Notes under the pieces: generated by a model
Told to the model about the DNA's origin: nothing
Databases searched by the model: none
Seen by the model: the letters and a program-made list of their open reading frames with translations, nothing else
Made by a program: the position numbers and the translations under genes
Shown here: one piece after another, positions 8,825-17,812 of the stretch
Layout of the letters: each line of letters starts with the position of its first letter
How positions within the stretch are numbered: position 1 is the first letter of the stretch
Assembly: GCF_004295645.1 (NCBI RefSeq)
Contig: NZ_CP034752.1
Location: 2,356,001-2,420,000 of the forward strand
Source: Limnobaculum zhutongyuii
Lineage (GTDB): Bacteria; Pseudomonadota; Gammaproteobacteria; Enterobacterales; Enterobacteriaceae
DNA: 64,000 nt
Direction: 5' to 3'

Positions 8825-9352
8825 TTACCCCTCAGTTGTCGGCGACAGGGTATCATGCGCCGCAATAGCCGCCTTGATATCCTCTGCGCTGACATCCACA
8901 CCAATGACGTTGCGCCATTGTGTCAGGCGCGGTTCGCCTTTCTGGGTAAACCATTTGTCATGAGGCTCAATTTTTGACGCCATAATGGCCGAGATAAAAT
9001 TATCCTGCGGATTGACCTGGCTGCCTTCAGTTGCTGCCAGTTCGGGCGGCATGGGTGTTTTCACCGTGCCATCAGTACCGTCAATGTTTACGCCATCAAA
9101 TACAGGGTGAGCGTCCACGGCCCCCGGCGTCTGATGACCCGGCGCTGATTCAATGGCAATAACGGAGACCACCAGGCGCGGGTCGCCATCCAGTAAGTGC
9201 CACTGTTCGGCCGTAACCGGCGGCAGAATGTTCTCACCGCTTTTGAAGCTGAACCCCGCACGCCGATAACCGTCATGAGCCGTGTTAACCACCATGACGC
9301 CTGACATTTCAACCACATCAGACGGGTCATAAGTTTCTTGATTCTCTTGCAT
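8825..9352 (-). CDS. HI1506-related protein, Mu gp35 family
   Basis: 175 residues. The N-terminal half has GYRRAGFSFKSGENILPPVTAEQWHLLDGDPRL, typical of Mu gp35/HI1506-related proteins, in which a short domain follows the major capsid gene. The C-terminal part (about 110-175) has KIEPHDKWFTQKGEPRLTQWRNVIGVDVSAEDI, resembling the fold found in small head-decoration or joining proteins. Exact role is unknown. An AAGGAA sequence precedes the ATG. The gap before this gene holds repeat cluster B. Confidence 0.75.
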   Translation of the reverse strand: MQENQETYDPSDVVEMSGVMVVNTAHDGYRRAGFSFKSGENILPPVTAEQWHLLDGDPRLVVSVIAIESAPGHQTPGAVDAHPVFDGVNIDGTDGTVKTPMPPELAATEGSQVNPQDNFISAIMASKIEPHDKWFTQKGEPRLTQWRNVIGVDVSAEDIKAAIAAHDTLSPTTEG

Positions 9353-9387
9353 GGCATTGTGTTTCCTTTATGTGTCAGTAAACGGGG

Positions 9388-9431
9388 CGTAAACCCCGTT
9401 TAAATCAGGTTTAAAGAAGGGTTAACGTAAC
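9388..9431 (+). repeat. Repeat cluster B: four 11-bp units after the capsid gene
   Basis: Units CGTAAACCCCG, TTTAAATCAGG, TTTAAAGAAGG and GTTAACGTAAC lie head to tail with exact 11-bp spacing. The cluster overlaps the stop codon of capsid gene T and fills the intergenic space before gp35. It is one of five such clusters in the prophage (see clusters A, C, D and E). Confidence 0.7.
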
Positions 9432-10303
9432 CACGGGCAGACGACGATCTCGACGGCCTTGTAGTTAATGTTGCTTTCGCCGCCGGCCTTGTTCTCGGCT
9501 TCGACGACACGTTTTGCCGCCGCACGGTTTTGTGGTCCCACAACGAGCAGATTCGGCATAATCCCCAGTGGGCGACCCTGTGAGGACTCAAACAGCATCA
9601 TGGATTGAATGGCACTGTTCAGATTGTCCTCGTTCAGTTCGGCTTTGGAGGCGAACGCCTGCTGCCAGAAGCCATACCCGGCGGCGACGCGTGCATCCAC
9701 GCCGTACAGGAATTCGTCCACCATAAAGACGCGGTCGGATGTACCCGGATCGGTTTTGGATTGCAGGCGGTAATCGCGGCGCTTCTGGAACAGTAACGGC
9801 TTAAGCGGTCGTGAAGTGTCCAGCAGGTACCACGCCGGGGCGGTGCCGTCCTGCATATTGGAGACCGTCGCTTCACCGACCGGGTGGTCAGTATCAAAAA
9901 AGTTCTGTTTGTCGTAACACAGTTGAGTAAAACCATCGGCCAATAGCTTAAAAGTCAGCTCATCCGGATGGGTGGCGGAGGCATAACCCATGTCTTCAAA
10001 CTTCGGCATTAACACGCCATAGGTGTCGTCTTCGATGTATTCCGCCTTAATCCCTTCAGTGGCTTCATACTTGACGTTCTTGACGGTGTAGTCACTGACG
10101 GACATGGCTTTTACGTCACGTTCACCAATCCACTCCTTCAGGCGGGTAAACTCACCCAACCAGGAATAGTTCTCGGACCCTGAAGTCGAGTTAACGACGG
10201 TTGCAATACGCTCATACAACGGGGTATAGGTACCGCGTCCGGCGTTAAATGCCGTGTTAACGGCGGTATAGAGTGCCTGTGCGGCAGCAGGTGAAATTTC
10301 CAT
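9422..10303 (-). CDS. T: Major capsid protein, Mu T (gp34) family
   Basis: 293 residues, close to Mu T (305). Features: MEISPAAAQALYTAVNTAFNAG at the start, YSWLGEFTRLKEWIGERD, then GYASATHPDEL, QNFFDTDHPVG, PWYLLDTSRPLKPLLFQKR in the middle and PNLLVVGPQNRAAAKRVVEAE near the end. This is the HK97-fold capsid subunit that forms the icosahedral head. It follows the protease/scaffold gene directly. The reading frame is intact. Confidence 0.93.
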   Translation of the reverse strand: MEISPAAAQALYTAVNTAFNAGRGTYTPLYERIATVVNSTSGSENYSWLGEFTRLKEWIGERDVKAMSVSDYTVKNVKYEATEGIKAEYIEDDTYGVLMPKFEDMGYASATHPDELTFKLLADGFTQLCYDKQNFFDTDHPVGEATVSNMQDGTAPAWYLLDTSRPLKPLLFQKRRDYRLQSKTDPGTSDRVFMVDEFLYGVDARVAAGYGFWQQAFASKAELNEDNLNSAIQSMMLFESSQGRPLGIMPNLLVVGPQNRAAAKRVVEAENKAGGESNINYKAVEIVVCPWLR

Positions 10304-10311
10304 AATCGGGA

Positions 10312-10968
10312 TTAACCTTTCATCAGGGCGATTTTATTGGCGAGGAAGTCCGCCTCACTCACGCCGGTGGCTTTGATAACCGCACGGTCTTCAGCAGACA
10401 GGGCGACGGTGTTGGTTTTCGATGGGGTCGGCAGCGTACTGGTCTGACGGGCGCCCAGGGCCACAATCGGGGTACGATGCAATAGGTTCGAGGACAATGC
10501 CGCCACGCCGCTTTTTTTCGCCAGCGCCAGCAGACCGGGCACTTCAGCTCGCATTACTTTTCCCTGTGCGCGAGCTTTGCGGATAATCTGCTCGGCCGTC
10601 AGTGCCGCATTACCCAGGGAAGCCGCCGCCAGTTTTCGGGCGAGTTTGTTGTACTCAGAACGCGGTACAGCAACCGCCAGATCAATACCGTGCAGCTCGG
10701 CTTCCGCGATGATGGCCTCGGCTTCCTTCAGGTCGGCGGCGGCGGCGTCCACGATGGTGGTGGCTTCATCCACAATCAGCTCGGGGTCAGTACCGGTATC
10801 AACCACGTCCTGAACCTGGACGGCAGCATCGGCGGCGGTTTTCAGTGCACCAATGGACTCGGCCGCTTTCGCGACCAGCTCCTTGAGCTGCTCCTCGGTG
10901 TACTCCGTTGTGTCATCGGCAGGGATTAGGCCCAGCGCGATAAGCAACAGCTTTAACATTTCATTCAT
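10312..10968 (-). CDS. Probable internal start of the capsid scaffold (Mu Z-like)
   Basis: Within gene I an in-frame ATG at 10968 (MNEMLKLLLIALGLIPADDT) begins the Ala/Glu-rich helical part. In Mu, scaffold Z is made from an internal start within I and is in frame with it. An AGGA sequence lies about 9 to 12 bases upstream. The resulting protein would have 218 residues. Use of this start is inferred from the family; nothing in the sequence proves it. Confidence 0.55.
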   Translation of the reverse strand: MNEMLKLLLIALGLIPADDTTEYTEEQLKELVAKAAESIGALKTAADAAVQVQDVVDTGTDPELIVDEATTIVDAAAADLKEAEAIIAEAELHGIDLAVAVPRSEYNKLARKLAAASLGNAALTAEQIIRKARAQGKVMRAEVPGLLALAKKSGVAALSSNLLHRTPIVALGARQTSTLPTPSKTNTVALSAEDRAVIKATGVSEADFLANKIALMKG

Positions 10969-11553
10969 GACGGGTTCGTCCTGTTGTGTTGGTGGGTTTA
11001 AAGAGTCATTCAGCGAGGCTGCCGCAAGCGCGACAAGCGGAGCCATACCAACCAGACCGGGGTCGTTGGTTAAGGCAAACATGCGTAAATAAAGGGGGTG
11101 ACCACTGTCGGTATCGTAGGGAAAGACGGCGGACAGATAGCGCCATTCACCGGCATCAATGGCCGCCTGTGCGGCCGGCGTCCAGCGAGGATGAACATAA
11201 AGCCCGGATTCGCGCCACTGCATCTCAAGTTCAGGGTTATCCAGCCAGCCGGCAGCCTTTGCCAGCTCCGAGGTCTGCTCTGCGCTGACCTGGTGTTGCG
11301 GGTCCTGGTCTCGCAAAGTGGCGTGGTTATAGTCACACAGTACGGGCTGACCGATAGCCACAGTGGCGTCGATAAATTGCCCGGCAATATTGGAGTCGAT
11401 ATACCAGCAGCCGCTCGCGACATCATTCGGACGTCCATCACGGGCTTTAAATTCGCCGGCCGGCAGAAGCTGATACCAGCCATCACCGGATGACTGGAGC
11501 GCAGCGGTCAGAATGGCGACCGGGGGTAAAGGTGTTGAAATTCGTGTTTTCAT
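10312..11553 (-). CDS. I: Head maturation protease, Mu I (gp32) family
   Basis: 413 residues from MKTRISTPLPPVAILTAALQ; a GTG-initiated reading adds 18 residues but would run into the upstream dyad, so the ATG is preferred. The N-terminal domain includes LLPAGEFKARDGRP, a CDYNHATL stretch and YLSAVFPY, the Mu I protease pattern. The C-terminal half is Ala/Glu-rich and helical, as expected for the fused scaffold. The protease cleaves the scaffold and itself during capsid maturation. A probable late promoter (11584-11605) lies just upstream, matching P(I) in Mu. Confidence 0.88.
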   Translation of the reverse strand: MKTRISTPLPPVAILTAALQSSGDGWYQLLPAGEFKARDGRPNDVASGCWYIDSNIAGQFIDATVAIGQPVLCDYNHATLRDQDPQHQVSAEQTSELAKAAGWLDNPELEMQWRESGLYVHPRWTPAAQAAIDAGEWRYLSAVFPYDTDSGHPLYLRMFALTNDPGLVGMAPLVALAAASLNDSLNPPTQQDEPVMNEMLKLLLIALGLIPADDTTEYTEEQLKELVAKAAESIGALKTAADAAVQVQDVVDTGTDPELIVDEATTIVDAAAADLKEAEAIIAEAELHGIDLAVAVPRSEYNKLARKLAAASLGNAALTAEQIIRKARAQGKVMRAEVPGLLALAKKSGVAALSSNLLHRTPIVALGARQTSTLPTPSKTNTVALSAEDRAVIKATGVSEADFLANKIALMKG

Positions 11554-11583
11554 GCCGCCAGAGTAGCGGCCGGGGTGTGACGA

Positions 11584-11605
11584 TTGGGTTTGTAGCGTTT
11601 CACGC
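11584..11605 (-). promoter_or_regulatory. Probable late promoter before gene I (P(I)-like)
   Basis: A 22-bp segment is 18/22 identical to one before the endolysin gene (19679-19700), in the same orientation. On the minus strand it reads GTGAAACGCTACAAACCCAA, in which TACAAA could be the -10 element. A perfect 9-bp dyad (TTTCACGCA, 5-base loop, TGCGTGAAA; 11598-11620) overlaps its upstream side and could bind the Mor-type activator. Mu is known to have C-activated late promoters before lys and before I. The match is seen; the function is inferred. Confidence 0.55.
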
Positions 11606-11646
11606 ACATTTTGCGTGAAAAAAGAATGATGGGGTTAACGGGTACG

Positions 11647-11694
11647 ATGATACCCCGTTCAAACCCCGTTTAAAACTCTCTGTAAGCGTTTAAA
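11647..11694 (+). repeat. Repeat cluster C: 11-bp units between genes G and I
   Basis: Units ATGATACCCCG, TTCAAACCCCG and TTTAAAACTCT are spaced exactly 11 bp; a further GTTTAAAG follows out of phase at 11688. The cluster lies just after the stop of gene G and before the probable gene I promoter. It is less regular than clusters A, D and E. Confidence 0.6.
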
Positions 11695-11715
11695 GATTTT
11701 TAGATGATAAATGAC

Positions 11716-12189
11716 TCACCCCTGACCGTTAAGCGCGTTCTGGTGCATCTGGTTGATGATATCCACAATCCGGATAATACCTTCCGGTGGCAGCCCCATA
11801 TAAGGCCGCGCTTTGACCGCTGCCGGTGCCGCCGGCATGGCAGGCGTGCCGCCCAGGTGCATCAGGGCACCATAGACTTTATTGGTACCAATGGCCGCGC
11901 TGACCGCATCAAAGTCAGGTGTCAGTGACATGGCAAGGCCGCCCTGGCTACGCTGTAGCATTTTGCCGTTCTTGCCTTTCTTCTCCAGACGTTCCCGGTA
12001 GGCTTCTGATAAGACCGGCCACGGCTGGCCGGTTGTCGGGTCCGCTTCTTTCTCGAAGGCGTCCTCTGACTCGCCGGCCAGTACCATTGATATCGCGCGG
12101 GTAATGGGACGTAAATCCTGCCCCAGACTGGTGAGCCCCTGGATACTGCAGTTAATCTCGTCATTGTCAAACTGATAGTCGATCCTCAC
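11716..12189 (-). CDS. G: Virion morphogenesis protein, Mu G (gp31) family
   Basis: 157 residues. Features: RPITRAISMVLAGESEDAFEKEADPTTGQPWPVLSEAYRERLEKKGKNGKMLQRSGG-like stretch and a C-terminal HLGGT...RPYMGLPPEG. This is the pattern of the phage virion morphogenesis / tail completion (gpS) family. Mu G is needed for head or tail completion. It begins immediately after F and is followed by the first late-operon boundary, repeat cluster C and the gene I promoter. Confidence 0.88.
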   Translation of the reverse strand: MRIDYQFDNDEINCSIQGLTSLGQDLRPITRAISMVLAGESEDAFEKEADPTTGQPWPVLSEAYRERLEKKGKNGKMLQRSQGGLAMSLTPDFDAVSAAIGTNKVYGALMHLGGTPAMPAAPAAVKARPYMGLPPEGIIRIVDIINQMHQNALNGQG

Positions 12190-13500
12190 TTACAGTCCCC
12201 CTTTAATCAGTTGATAGCGTCCGGTTGCTAATGCCTGGCGCAAATCAGACACGGACATTTTATAGGCCTCGACCATCGCATCCAGTGCGCCGGACTGAGG
12301 TGTCTGACCCGCTGTGCGAATCACGGTACTGACCTGACCATTACCCTGGCCGATATATAACAACTGCTGCTTTTGTGCATCCCACAGCACGGCCTGCGAC
12401 CGGTTCAGTATCTGCGGTAAGAGCTGGTACTCTGTCAGGGTCAACTGTTTAACGCCCTTCAGGGCGTTAGCCTGGCGAATTTGCTGCTCGCTCACCCCCA
12501 ATAGTCGGGCAACTGGCGCGCCGGTTCGGGCCTGAACGGCCTGGGCGACATCATCCGCCATAAATCCCAGTGGTTGCACACTGCGCCCCTGGCGGGTAGT
12601 CGTGAGTGCATCACCCACCCAACGGGAGAACGCCGCCTGACGAGCCGGTGCATTATTCAGCGACTGAATGACCTGCTGGCGAAGCTGCCTGTCCTGCATC
12701 TCCACGAGTTTACGGGCAATATTCGCATCTGAACCCATCGCCGCACTGCCGACGTTGCCCGACCATCCCGGGCCGGTTCGCATGGTCTGCTTGCCGTCGG
12801 TATAGGTGGTGACGTCTTTCTCGTAAATCTCCCCGGTGCGCTTATCCACGCCGGCCTCGACCGCATCGGTGGCAATCCGGCCGACACTGGACTCGACCTT
12901 CAGACCTTTCTGTTTCACTTCAGACGCGGTCAACGCACGAACGCGACAACGACACCCCCAGTCATTGGGTGGATACATCGTTTCCCAGATAGGGTCCGTA
13001 TAGTGAAAGACCTTACCGTGCAGGGCGCGATGCGAGGTTCGGGTGTTATCGTCCAGAATAGCGATATATTGCCAGTAAGGATGCGTTTCCGTGCTGGCGA
13101 GCTGTTGCTGATAGCGTCCGGCCTGATAGGCCGTTGCCAGATTGGTACGAAAGATGGTACCCAGACGCGCCGGGCTACCCAGTTGCACCACTTCAGCACC
13201 GCCGGCACTGTCGACCACCACCTGTTTACCCCACCAACCCAACTCCTGAAGCTGAGGCGTCAGGGTCTTTTTAAACTCCTGTTCCGTAATACCCTGAGAC
13301 AGCCCCCGGTCAACCTGCGCCCCGATGGTGGTCAGTACGTCCATGCGCACGCCTTTCGCCACGGTGAACGCTTGTGAGTGCGTCTGGAGACTGGTTTCCT
13401 GCCAGTTCCATGAGACGTCATACCCTCTGGAGCGGAAATAGTCGACGGCGAGCTTAGGCTCCAGCTTCATGGCATAGCCTAAATCAACCGCCTGACGCAT
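12190..13500 (-). CDS. F: Head morphogenesis protein, Mu F (gp30) family
   Basis: 436 residues, close to Mu F (about 430). The signature domain (about residues 110-220) has LGTIFRTNLATAYQAGRYQQ, then ILDDNTRTSHRALHGKVF and YPPNDWGCRCRVRALT, the typical phage Mu F-like / SPP1 gp7 motif with conserved CxC. These minor head proteins bind the portal and are injected or packaged with the DNA. The start overlaps the portal end by 17 bp. Confidence 0.92.
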   Translation of the reverse strand: MRQAVDLGYAMKLEPKLAVDYFRSRGYDVSWNWQETSLQTHSQAFTVAKGVRMDVLTTIGAQVDRGLSQGITEQEFKKTLTPQLQELGWWGKQVVVDSAGGAEVVQLGSPARLGTIFRTNLATAYQAGRYQQQLASTETHPYWQYIAILDDNTRTSHRALHGKVFHYTDPIWETMYPPNDWGCRCRVRALTASEVKQKGLKVESSVGRIATDAVEAGVDKRTGEIYEKDVTTYTDGKQTMRTGPGWSGNVGSAAMGSDANIARKLVEMQDRQLRQQVIQSLNNAPARQAAFSRWVGDALTTTRQGRSVQPLGFMADDVAQAVQARTGAPVARLLGVSEQQIRQANALKGVKQLTLTEYQLLPQILNRSQAVLWDAQKQQLLYIGQGNGQVSTVIRTAGQTPQSGALDAMVEAYKMSVSDLRQALATGRYQLIKGGL

Positions 13501-15058
13501 TCAGCCGCCCCCAGGTCTCGGCGACAAACATCGCCCGGTGCAACATATCAGTAAGCTGTTCATCGTCCAGGTCACTGTAGAGTGCGGCGGCTTTTTCCTT
13601 AGCCGCCATCATGCCGCCGGTCTCCAGCGCCTCCAGTATCGGCTTGAGTATCGGGTCAATAGCCTGTTGCCACTCCACGCCCGATATCGCCCCGGGCATC
13701 GCTTTGACGGCATTTTGTGGACTGGATGCGCCGGCCGCCAGTGCCGCAAATCCGGCTGGCACCTGTGCCGACAGAAACGCCGGCGCGGCAGGCTGTGCCG
13801 GTGGTGTCAGCACAGTGTCGTTTTCATCCGCGACCGGGATTTGCAGCTTGTCATGGGCCCACTGCACGGGGATTTTCATCCCGATACCGGCGAGCAGTGG
13901 CAGGGCGGTTGAGTAAGCCGTCAGGTCTTCCGGCGTGCTCAGGTCAAACACAAAACGCGGCATCCGGCGCAGGCTGTTAAACGACCGGCCATTAAAGGCC
14001 ATGATAGGCTGCACCAGGTCACGGGTGATGGTCGGGGCGAGTTGGAGCGCATCGCTTTCGCAGATATTACCGGCCATTCGTTCATGCACATTGCCCAGAG
14101 CATTAGTACTGGTGGCACCGTCCGCCTGACTGGTCAGCGTTCCGCCTAAGATTACCTTGGACATATTCAGGTCCCAGTAATTGACGAACGCCATAAACGG
14201 GTCTGATGAACCATCAATGACGGATTTCAGCTCTAAATCCATACCCCGGGGGAAGATACCGCCGGCATTATGGCCGATAGACATAATGGCGCGCAGGAGC
14301 TGGTTCTTTTCCTTCTCGGTACTGCCTGACGGATATTTACCGATGCGCACTGGCATGCCGTAAATCTCCAGAAACTCCGCCAGGTCACGAATGGAATAGT
14401 GTTTGAAGATGTAACACCAGACGATATTTCGCACTAAACCGGTACGGGCCAGATAGCCCGAGCGGGATTTTGCTACATGACGCACCCAGCCAAACGGCTG
14501 TAGCGCCTGTCCCTCATGACTGCCGTCGCGCAGGCGCAGTTCGTTACGGTTTTGTGGGTGGGTCTGGAACCAGGCTGCCTCCCGAAACTCAATCGCGCGG
14601 GGAAGAATCAGCCCCTCGACGTCTTCCCATTCGATTTCCTGACAGGAGAACCCCTTGAAGATGGCGTCAGTCGCATCAAACAGGCAGTCATTAAACCAGG
14701 TGGCATCCGTCAGGATTTCCGTCAGCATGTCCACGTCGTACTGTTCATCATCCGTCGGATTGACGGGAGGAACGATTTTCCACGGTAGCGACTGCACCGC
14801 CCGGCGACGCTTACCCAGTTCAGACTGTAGGTGCGTGTCTTTCTCTTCCATGTCTTCGGCCAGTTCACACTGCGCTATCAGTTCGCCGTTCTCGGCATCC
14901 TTTAGCAGTGCCGCCGCTTTTGCCGGAGTCAGACCAATAGAGGGGTGGGAACTCTGCTGTTGATGCAGGAAAGCCACCTTAGCCCCGTCAGTCTGCTGGT
15001 CATCGGAGAAGGTAAAACGACGCCCGAAGGCGTCAACGATATTTTTCAGGAATTTCAT
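13484..15058 (-). CDS. Portal protein, DUF935 / Mu gp29 family
   Basis: 524 residues from MKFLKNIVDAFGRRFTFSD; three more residues are possible upstream, but this ATG overlaps the terminase TAA by one base (TAATG). Family features: LAEDMEEKDTHLQSELGKRRRAVQSLPW, CQEIEWE, LVRNIVWCYIFKHYSIRDLAEFLEIYGMPVRIGKYPSG and GGTLTSQADG. The portal forms the 12-mer ring through which DNA is packaged. It is intact although its partner, the terminase, is not. Confidence 0.92.
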   Translation of the reverse strand: MKFLKNIVDAFGRRFTFSDDQQTDGAKVAFLHQQQSSHPSIGLTPAKAAALLKDAENGELIAQCELAEDMEEKDTHLQSELGKRRRAVQSLPWKIVPPVNPTDDEQYDVDMLTEILTDATWFNDCLFDATDAIFKGFSCQEIEWEDVEGLILPRAIEFREAAWFQTHPQNRNELRLRDGSHEGQALQPFGWVRHVAKSRSGYLARTGLVRNIVWCYIFKHYSIRDLAEFLEIYGMPVRIGKYPSGSTEKEKNQLLRAIMSIGHNAGGIFPRGMDLELKSVIDGSSDPFMAFVNYWDLNMSKVILGGTLTSQADGATSTNALGNVHERMAGNICESDALQLAPTITRDLVQPIMAFNGRSFNSLRRMPRFVFDLSTPEDLTAYSTALPLLAGIGMKIPVQWAHDKLQIPVADENDTVLTPPAQPAAPAFLSAQVPAGFAALAAGASSPQNAVKAMPGAISGVEWQQAIDPILKPILEALETGGMMAAKEKAAALYSDLDDEQLTDMLHRAMFVAETWGRLNASGG

Positions 15059-16648
15059 TACCAGCAACCTCGCTCGAATTCGTCATCGTCTGCGTCATCA
15101 TCACCGATGGAGGACATCGGCGCGCCTTTGTTTGGAATAGGGATAAAGCCGCCGCTCTCGAACCCGTCCATATAACTGGCTCGTACCACCATGATGTAAG
15201 CGACTGCACTGTCACCGTAGCGCTGCTTGCCATCTGCGCCCTTATTACGGGATTTATCAATTTTGGGAATACCGCGAATATTTTGGATATGCCGCTGGTC
15301 GGTGATGATGTCTTCATCCAGGGGAATTTCGATATAACCGGACTCATACAGCGCCTTATACTTCGGTGACCATTCGCGATAAAAGTTATCAGTAATGTGG
15401 ATGGCATCGACCAGGCCTTCGCCATAGCGCAACAATAATGCTTCACTCAGATAACCACCGTTACCGGTCTTATCCACGGCAATACCCACGATGCGGGGGG
15501 GTATTATCAATAATGAAAAAGAGGATTTGTCGCTGCTGATTATAGGGAACATCACGCAGCTCAACGGTCAGGCGCATAATCCGGCGCGTATCGTCTTCAA
15601 TACTGCCGACACCGATATCTGACAGATCACCCGAACGGGCAAAGTCCTGCCCAACACTATGTCGTGTATCCGGATTGAGTTTCTTGAGTATCGGGAGTAA
15701 CTGCTCGGTACAGAATGCCAGTGCGGTTTTGGTGCGTTCTTCTTCCGTCCAGGTCATATTACCGGCAGGCATGGTGAACCGGACGACAGGTAGCGTATTA
15801 TTTGCGGCCCGGTCAATCAGAACGCGGGGGATATATGCTCCGCTACCGTGTTTCGGTACGCAGTAATATTCCTCCAGGGCATCCTCTTCTGACATGCAGC
15901 TTGCCAGTAAGTCCGCCTTCCATTCGTCTTCCACTTCCTGTGACCAGACGCGGCCCAGAACCTGACAAATGCGTTTATACAATCCCTCGGCGCAGGCATC
16001 ATCAAGGGTAATGGTATGTATATTGCCTTTGCGGCGACCAGCTCGAATATCTTTAATAATACTGTTAAACGGGTGTTCATCGCTGTTATGCGTACTGATA
16101 ACACGAACTTTAGCGCCCCACATGGTGAGAGCCATGGCGGCTTTGATGAGTTCAGCTAATGCGTCCTAGTGACCGCCTTCATCAATAATGATATTACCCT
16201 GCATTCCCCGGATGTTTTTAGGGTTAGAAGAGAGCGCAACGATTTTGAAACCGGATGCAAAGTAGATGACAAACGTCAGAATGTCTTTCTTCTCATCTTC
16301 GATAACGTCTTCGAGAGTTTCTTCGACAATTTCACTCGCGGCCAGGTCATACGCACGGGCCCACATAGCCGCCGCATCGATAAACTCGCGCGCCATGTCC
16401 TTGTTTGAACCGATATAAAAGGTATTACATCCGCCAGCCTCACGAGATGCCGAGCCGTTTAATGCCGCATCGGCTGCCTCCGCCCAGGTTAATCCTGTCC
16501 GGCGCGATTTCTCCGCAATCTTGAAGACAGAGTCATCCGCTATCCAGCGTTTTTGATAGTCGAGCAGCAGTTCATTTTCATCAAAAACACCACTTAAAAC
16601 AGCATTAATAGACGCTGAGGTTGTTGATAGCTGGACATCTGACATCAT
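15058..16648 (-). pseudogene. Terminase large subunit, Mu gp28 family, with nonsense and frameshift
   Basis: Three segments make one terminase of about 530 residues. The first (16648-16166) starts MMSDVQLSTTSASINAVLSG and has the ATPase region KSRRTGLTW and the Walker B-like IIIDEGGH. A TAG at 16168-16166 then interrupts an otherwise continuous frame (DALAELIKAAMALTMWG follows). The second segment holds VRVISTH and the nuclease-side QDFARSGDLSD. A run of seven G (15495-15501) shifts the frame after ILFFIIDN; six G would restore PRIVGIAVDKTGNGGYL. The last part ends DDEFERGCW. With both lesions the motor cannot be made whole. Confidence 0.9.
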
Positions 16649-17223
16649 TGTGCAATACCCAGTATTTGCCGTTTAATAGTGTTCACGGTCTCTTTTGATA
16701 ACCCGGCCGACCTTGCGGCTTTGCCGGCAACATCAGCCGCTTCAGCCGCAAACGCTGCACGGATGTCTTTTTCGCGCTTATGGCTCACCATGGCGGCCTG
16801 CTCGATACGTTGAGAAAAGAGAGCTAACTGGTTAAGCTCTTTCGGGCTGACAGTATTAGGGGATTCGGTCAGCTTCAGGGTGGTGTCATAAGCCAGTGTC
16901 CTGACCAGTTCCTGCACCATCTTGCCAACATCTGATGTTGGCGCTTCTCCCAGTTTACTGACCCAGACTTCGGATATTTCCCGTGCCTGGCGGATGCGTG
17001 CGCCGACTTCTTCCATACGGGTGGCATAGCGATTAAGCCCGGTACGGCTGAGTTTCATGTCCTCGCCCAGGCCGTTCTGGTCAATCAACTCATTCACCGC
17101 CTCGCGGATATCTTCCTGCGTATGACGCTTGTCACGCAGCAAATGATGCAACTGATCGCGGATATCCTGAGGGAGCAGGTCAATTTTAGACGGGCGGCCC
17201 CGCGTTGGTTTCTCGCTCATCAT
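16645..17223 (-). CDS. DUF3486 protein, Mu gp27 family (terminase small subunit-like)
   Basis: 192 residues. The start MMSEKPTRGRPSKIDLLPQD leads into a helix-turn-helix type region and LSRTGLNRYATRMEEVGARIRQAREI, then a long helical C-terminus. That is the DUF3486 pattern. Position directly before the large subunit and the N-terminal DNA-binding look fit a small terminase role; this is inference from Mu. It overlaps the next gene by 4 bp (ATGA). Confidence 0.85.
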   Translation of the reverse strand: MMSEKPTRGRPSKIDLLPQDIRDQLHHLLRDKRHTQEDIREAVNELIDQNGLGEDMKLSRTGLNRYATRMEEVGARIRQAREISEVWVSKLGEAPTSDVGKMVQELVRTLAYDTTLKLTESPNTVSPKELNQLALFSQRIEQAAMVSHKREKDIRAAFAAEAADVAGKAARSAGLSKETVNTIKRQILGIAQ

Positions 17224-17510
17224 GCAGGTCTCGGGCGTTTCACACCGGGAACGGTGACACGGCCTTCACATACATCCTGACCGCGGCCGGTCAGACTGGC
17301 GACCAGGCAACCGGCAATACTTGTCAGGCTCACCAGGCGGTTTTCATCCAGCCAGCTCAGGTGCGTTCTGACCTCGTCCCGGCTCACCGGGTGGCCGTAC
17401 GAATCCAGACAGGTCTGGAGAATGGATTCATTCGCCTTGCCGCCACAGTCGGTAATCGAGCGCAACAGCACCAGACGGCGGTCAGCATCTAATAAATCAC
17501 GGATAGACAT
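17220..17510 (-). CDS. Phage protein of the gp26 / VpaChn25_0724 type (winged helix)
   Basis: 96 residues. Features LLDADRRLVLLRSITDCGG, ILQTCLDSYGH, SRDEVRTHLSWLDENRLV and CLVASLTGRGQDVCEGR form a small winged-helix protein seen before DUF3486 in Mu-like phages and sometimes labelled ArsR-like. It has no known function. Its ATG overlaps the DUF2730 stop by one base (TAATG) and its end overlaps the next gene by 4 bp. Confidence 0.75.
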   Translation of the reverse strand: MSIRDLLDADRRLVLLRSITDCGGKANESILQTCLDSYGHPVSRDEVRTHLSWLDENRLVSLTSIAGCLVASLTGRGQDVCEGRVTVPGVKRPRPA

Positions 17511-17812
17511 TATTTCTTTTCCTTCAGCTCATTTTGTAATAACAGGTCACTCAGGGCGCGCAGGTTGCGCAGTTCCGGCAACGCAGCCTTGAGGTCTCCC
17601 CGCAGATTTGCCATATCCAGTTGCAGGGCGTGCAGCTCCTTTTGATTGGGTAGTGAAGACAGGGACTTCTCCAGCGCAGCCATGCGCGCCTTTAACGTCT
17701 CGACATCCTCACGTTTGGCATAGGTTCAGGACAGTAGCCCCAGAATGGAAAGCAGTACGGCGGTACCAATCGACCAAATCATCGACCAGTGCGCGGCAAG
17801 TAATTCAAACAC
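17510..17812 (-). pseudogene. DUF2730 protein (Mu gp25-like), interrupted by TGA
   Basis: Reading from a GTG at 17812 gives a transmembrane segment (WSMIWSIGTAVLLSILGLLS), then TGA at 17728-17726, then a continuing frame TYAKREDVETLKARMAALEK and a coiled-coil tail ending LKEKK. This layout (membrane anchor then coiled coil with a PNQKELHAL motif) is DUF2730, a 100-residue protein found here in Mu-like phages. The single in-frame stop at codon 29 breaks it. A C-to-T change of CGA or a change of TGG would explain it. The GTG overlaps the end of the zinc-finger gene. Confidence 0.8.
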
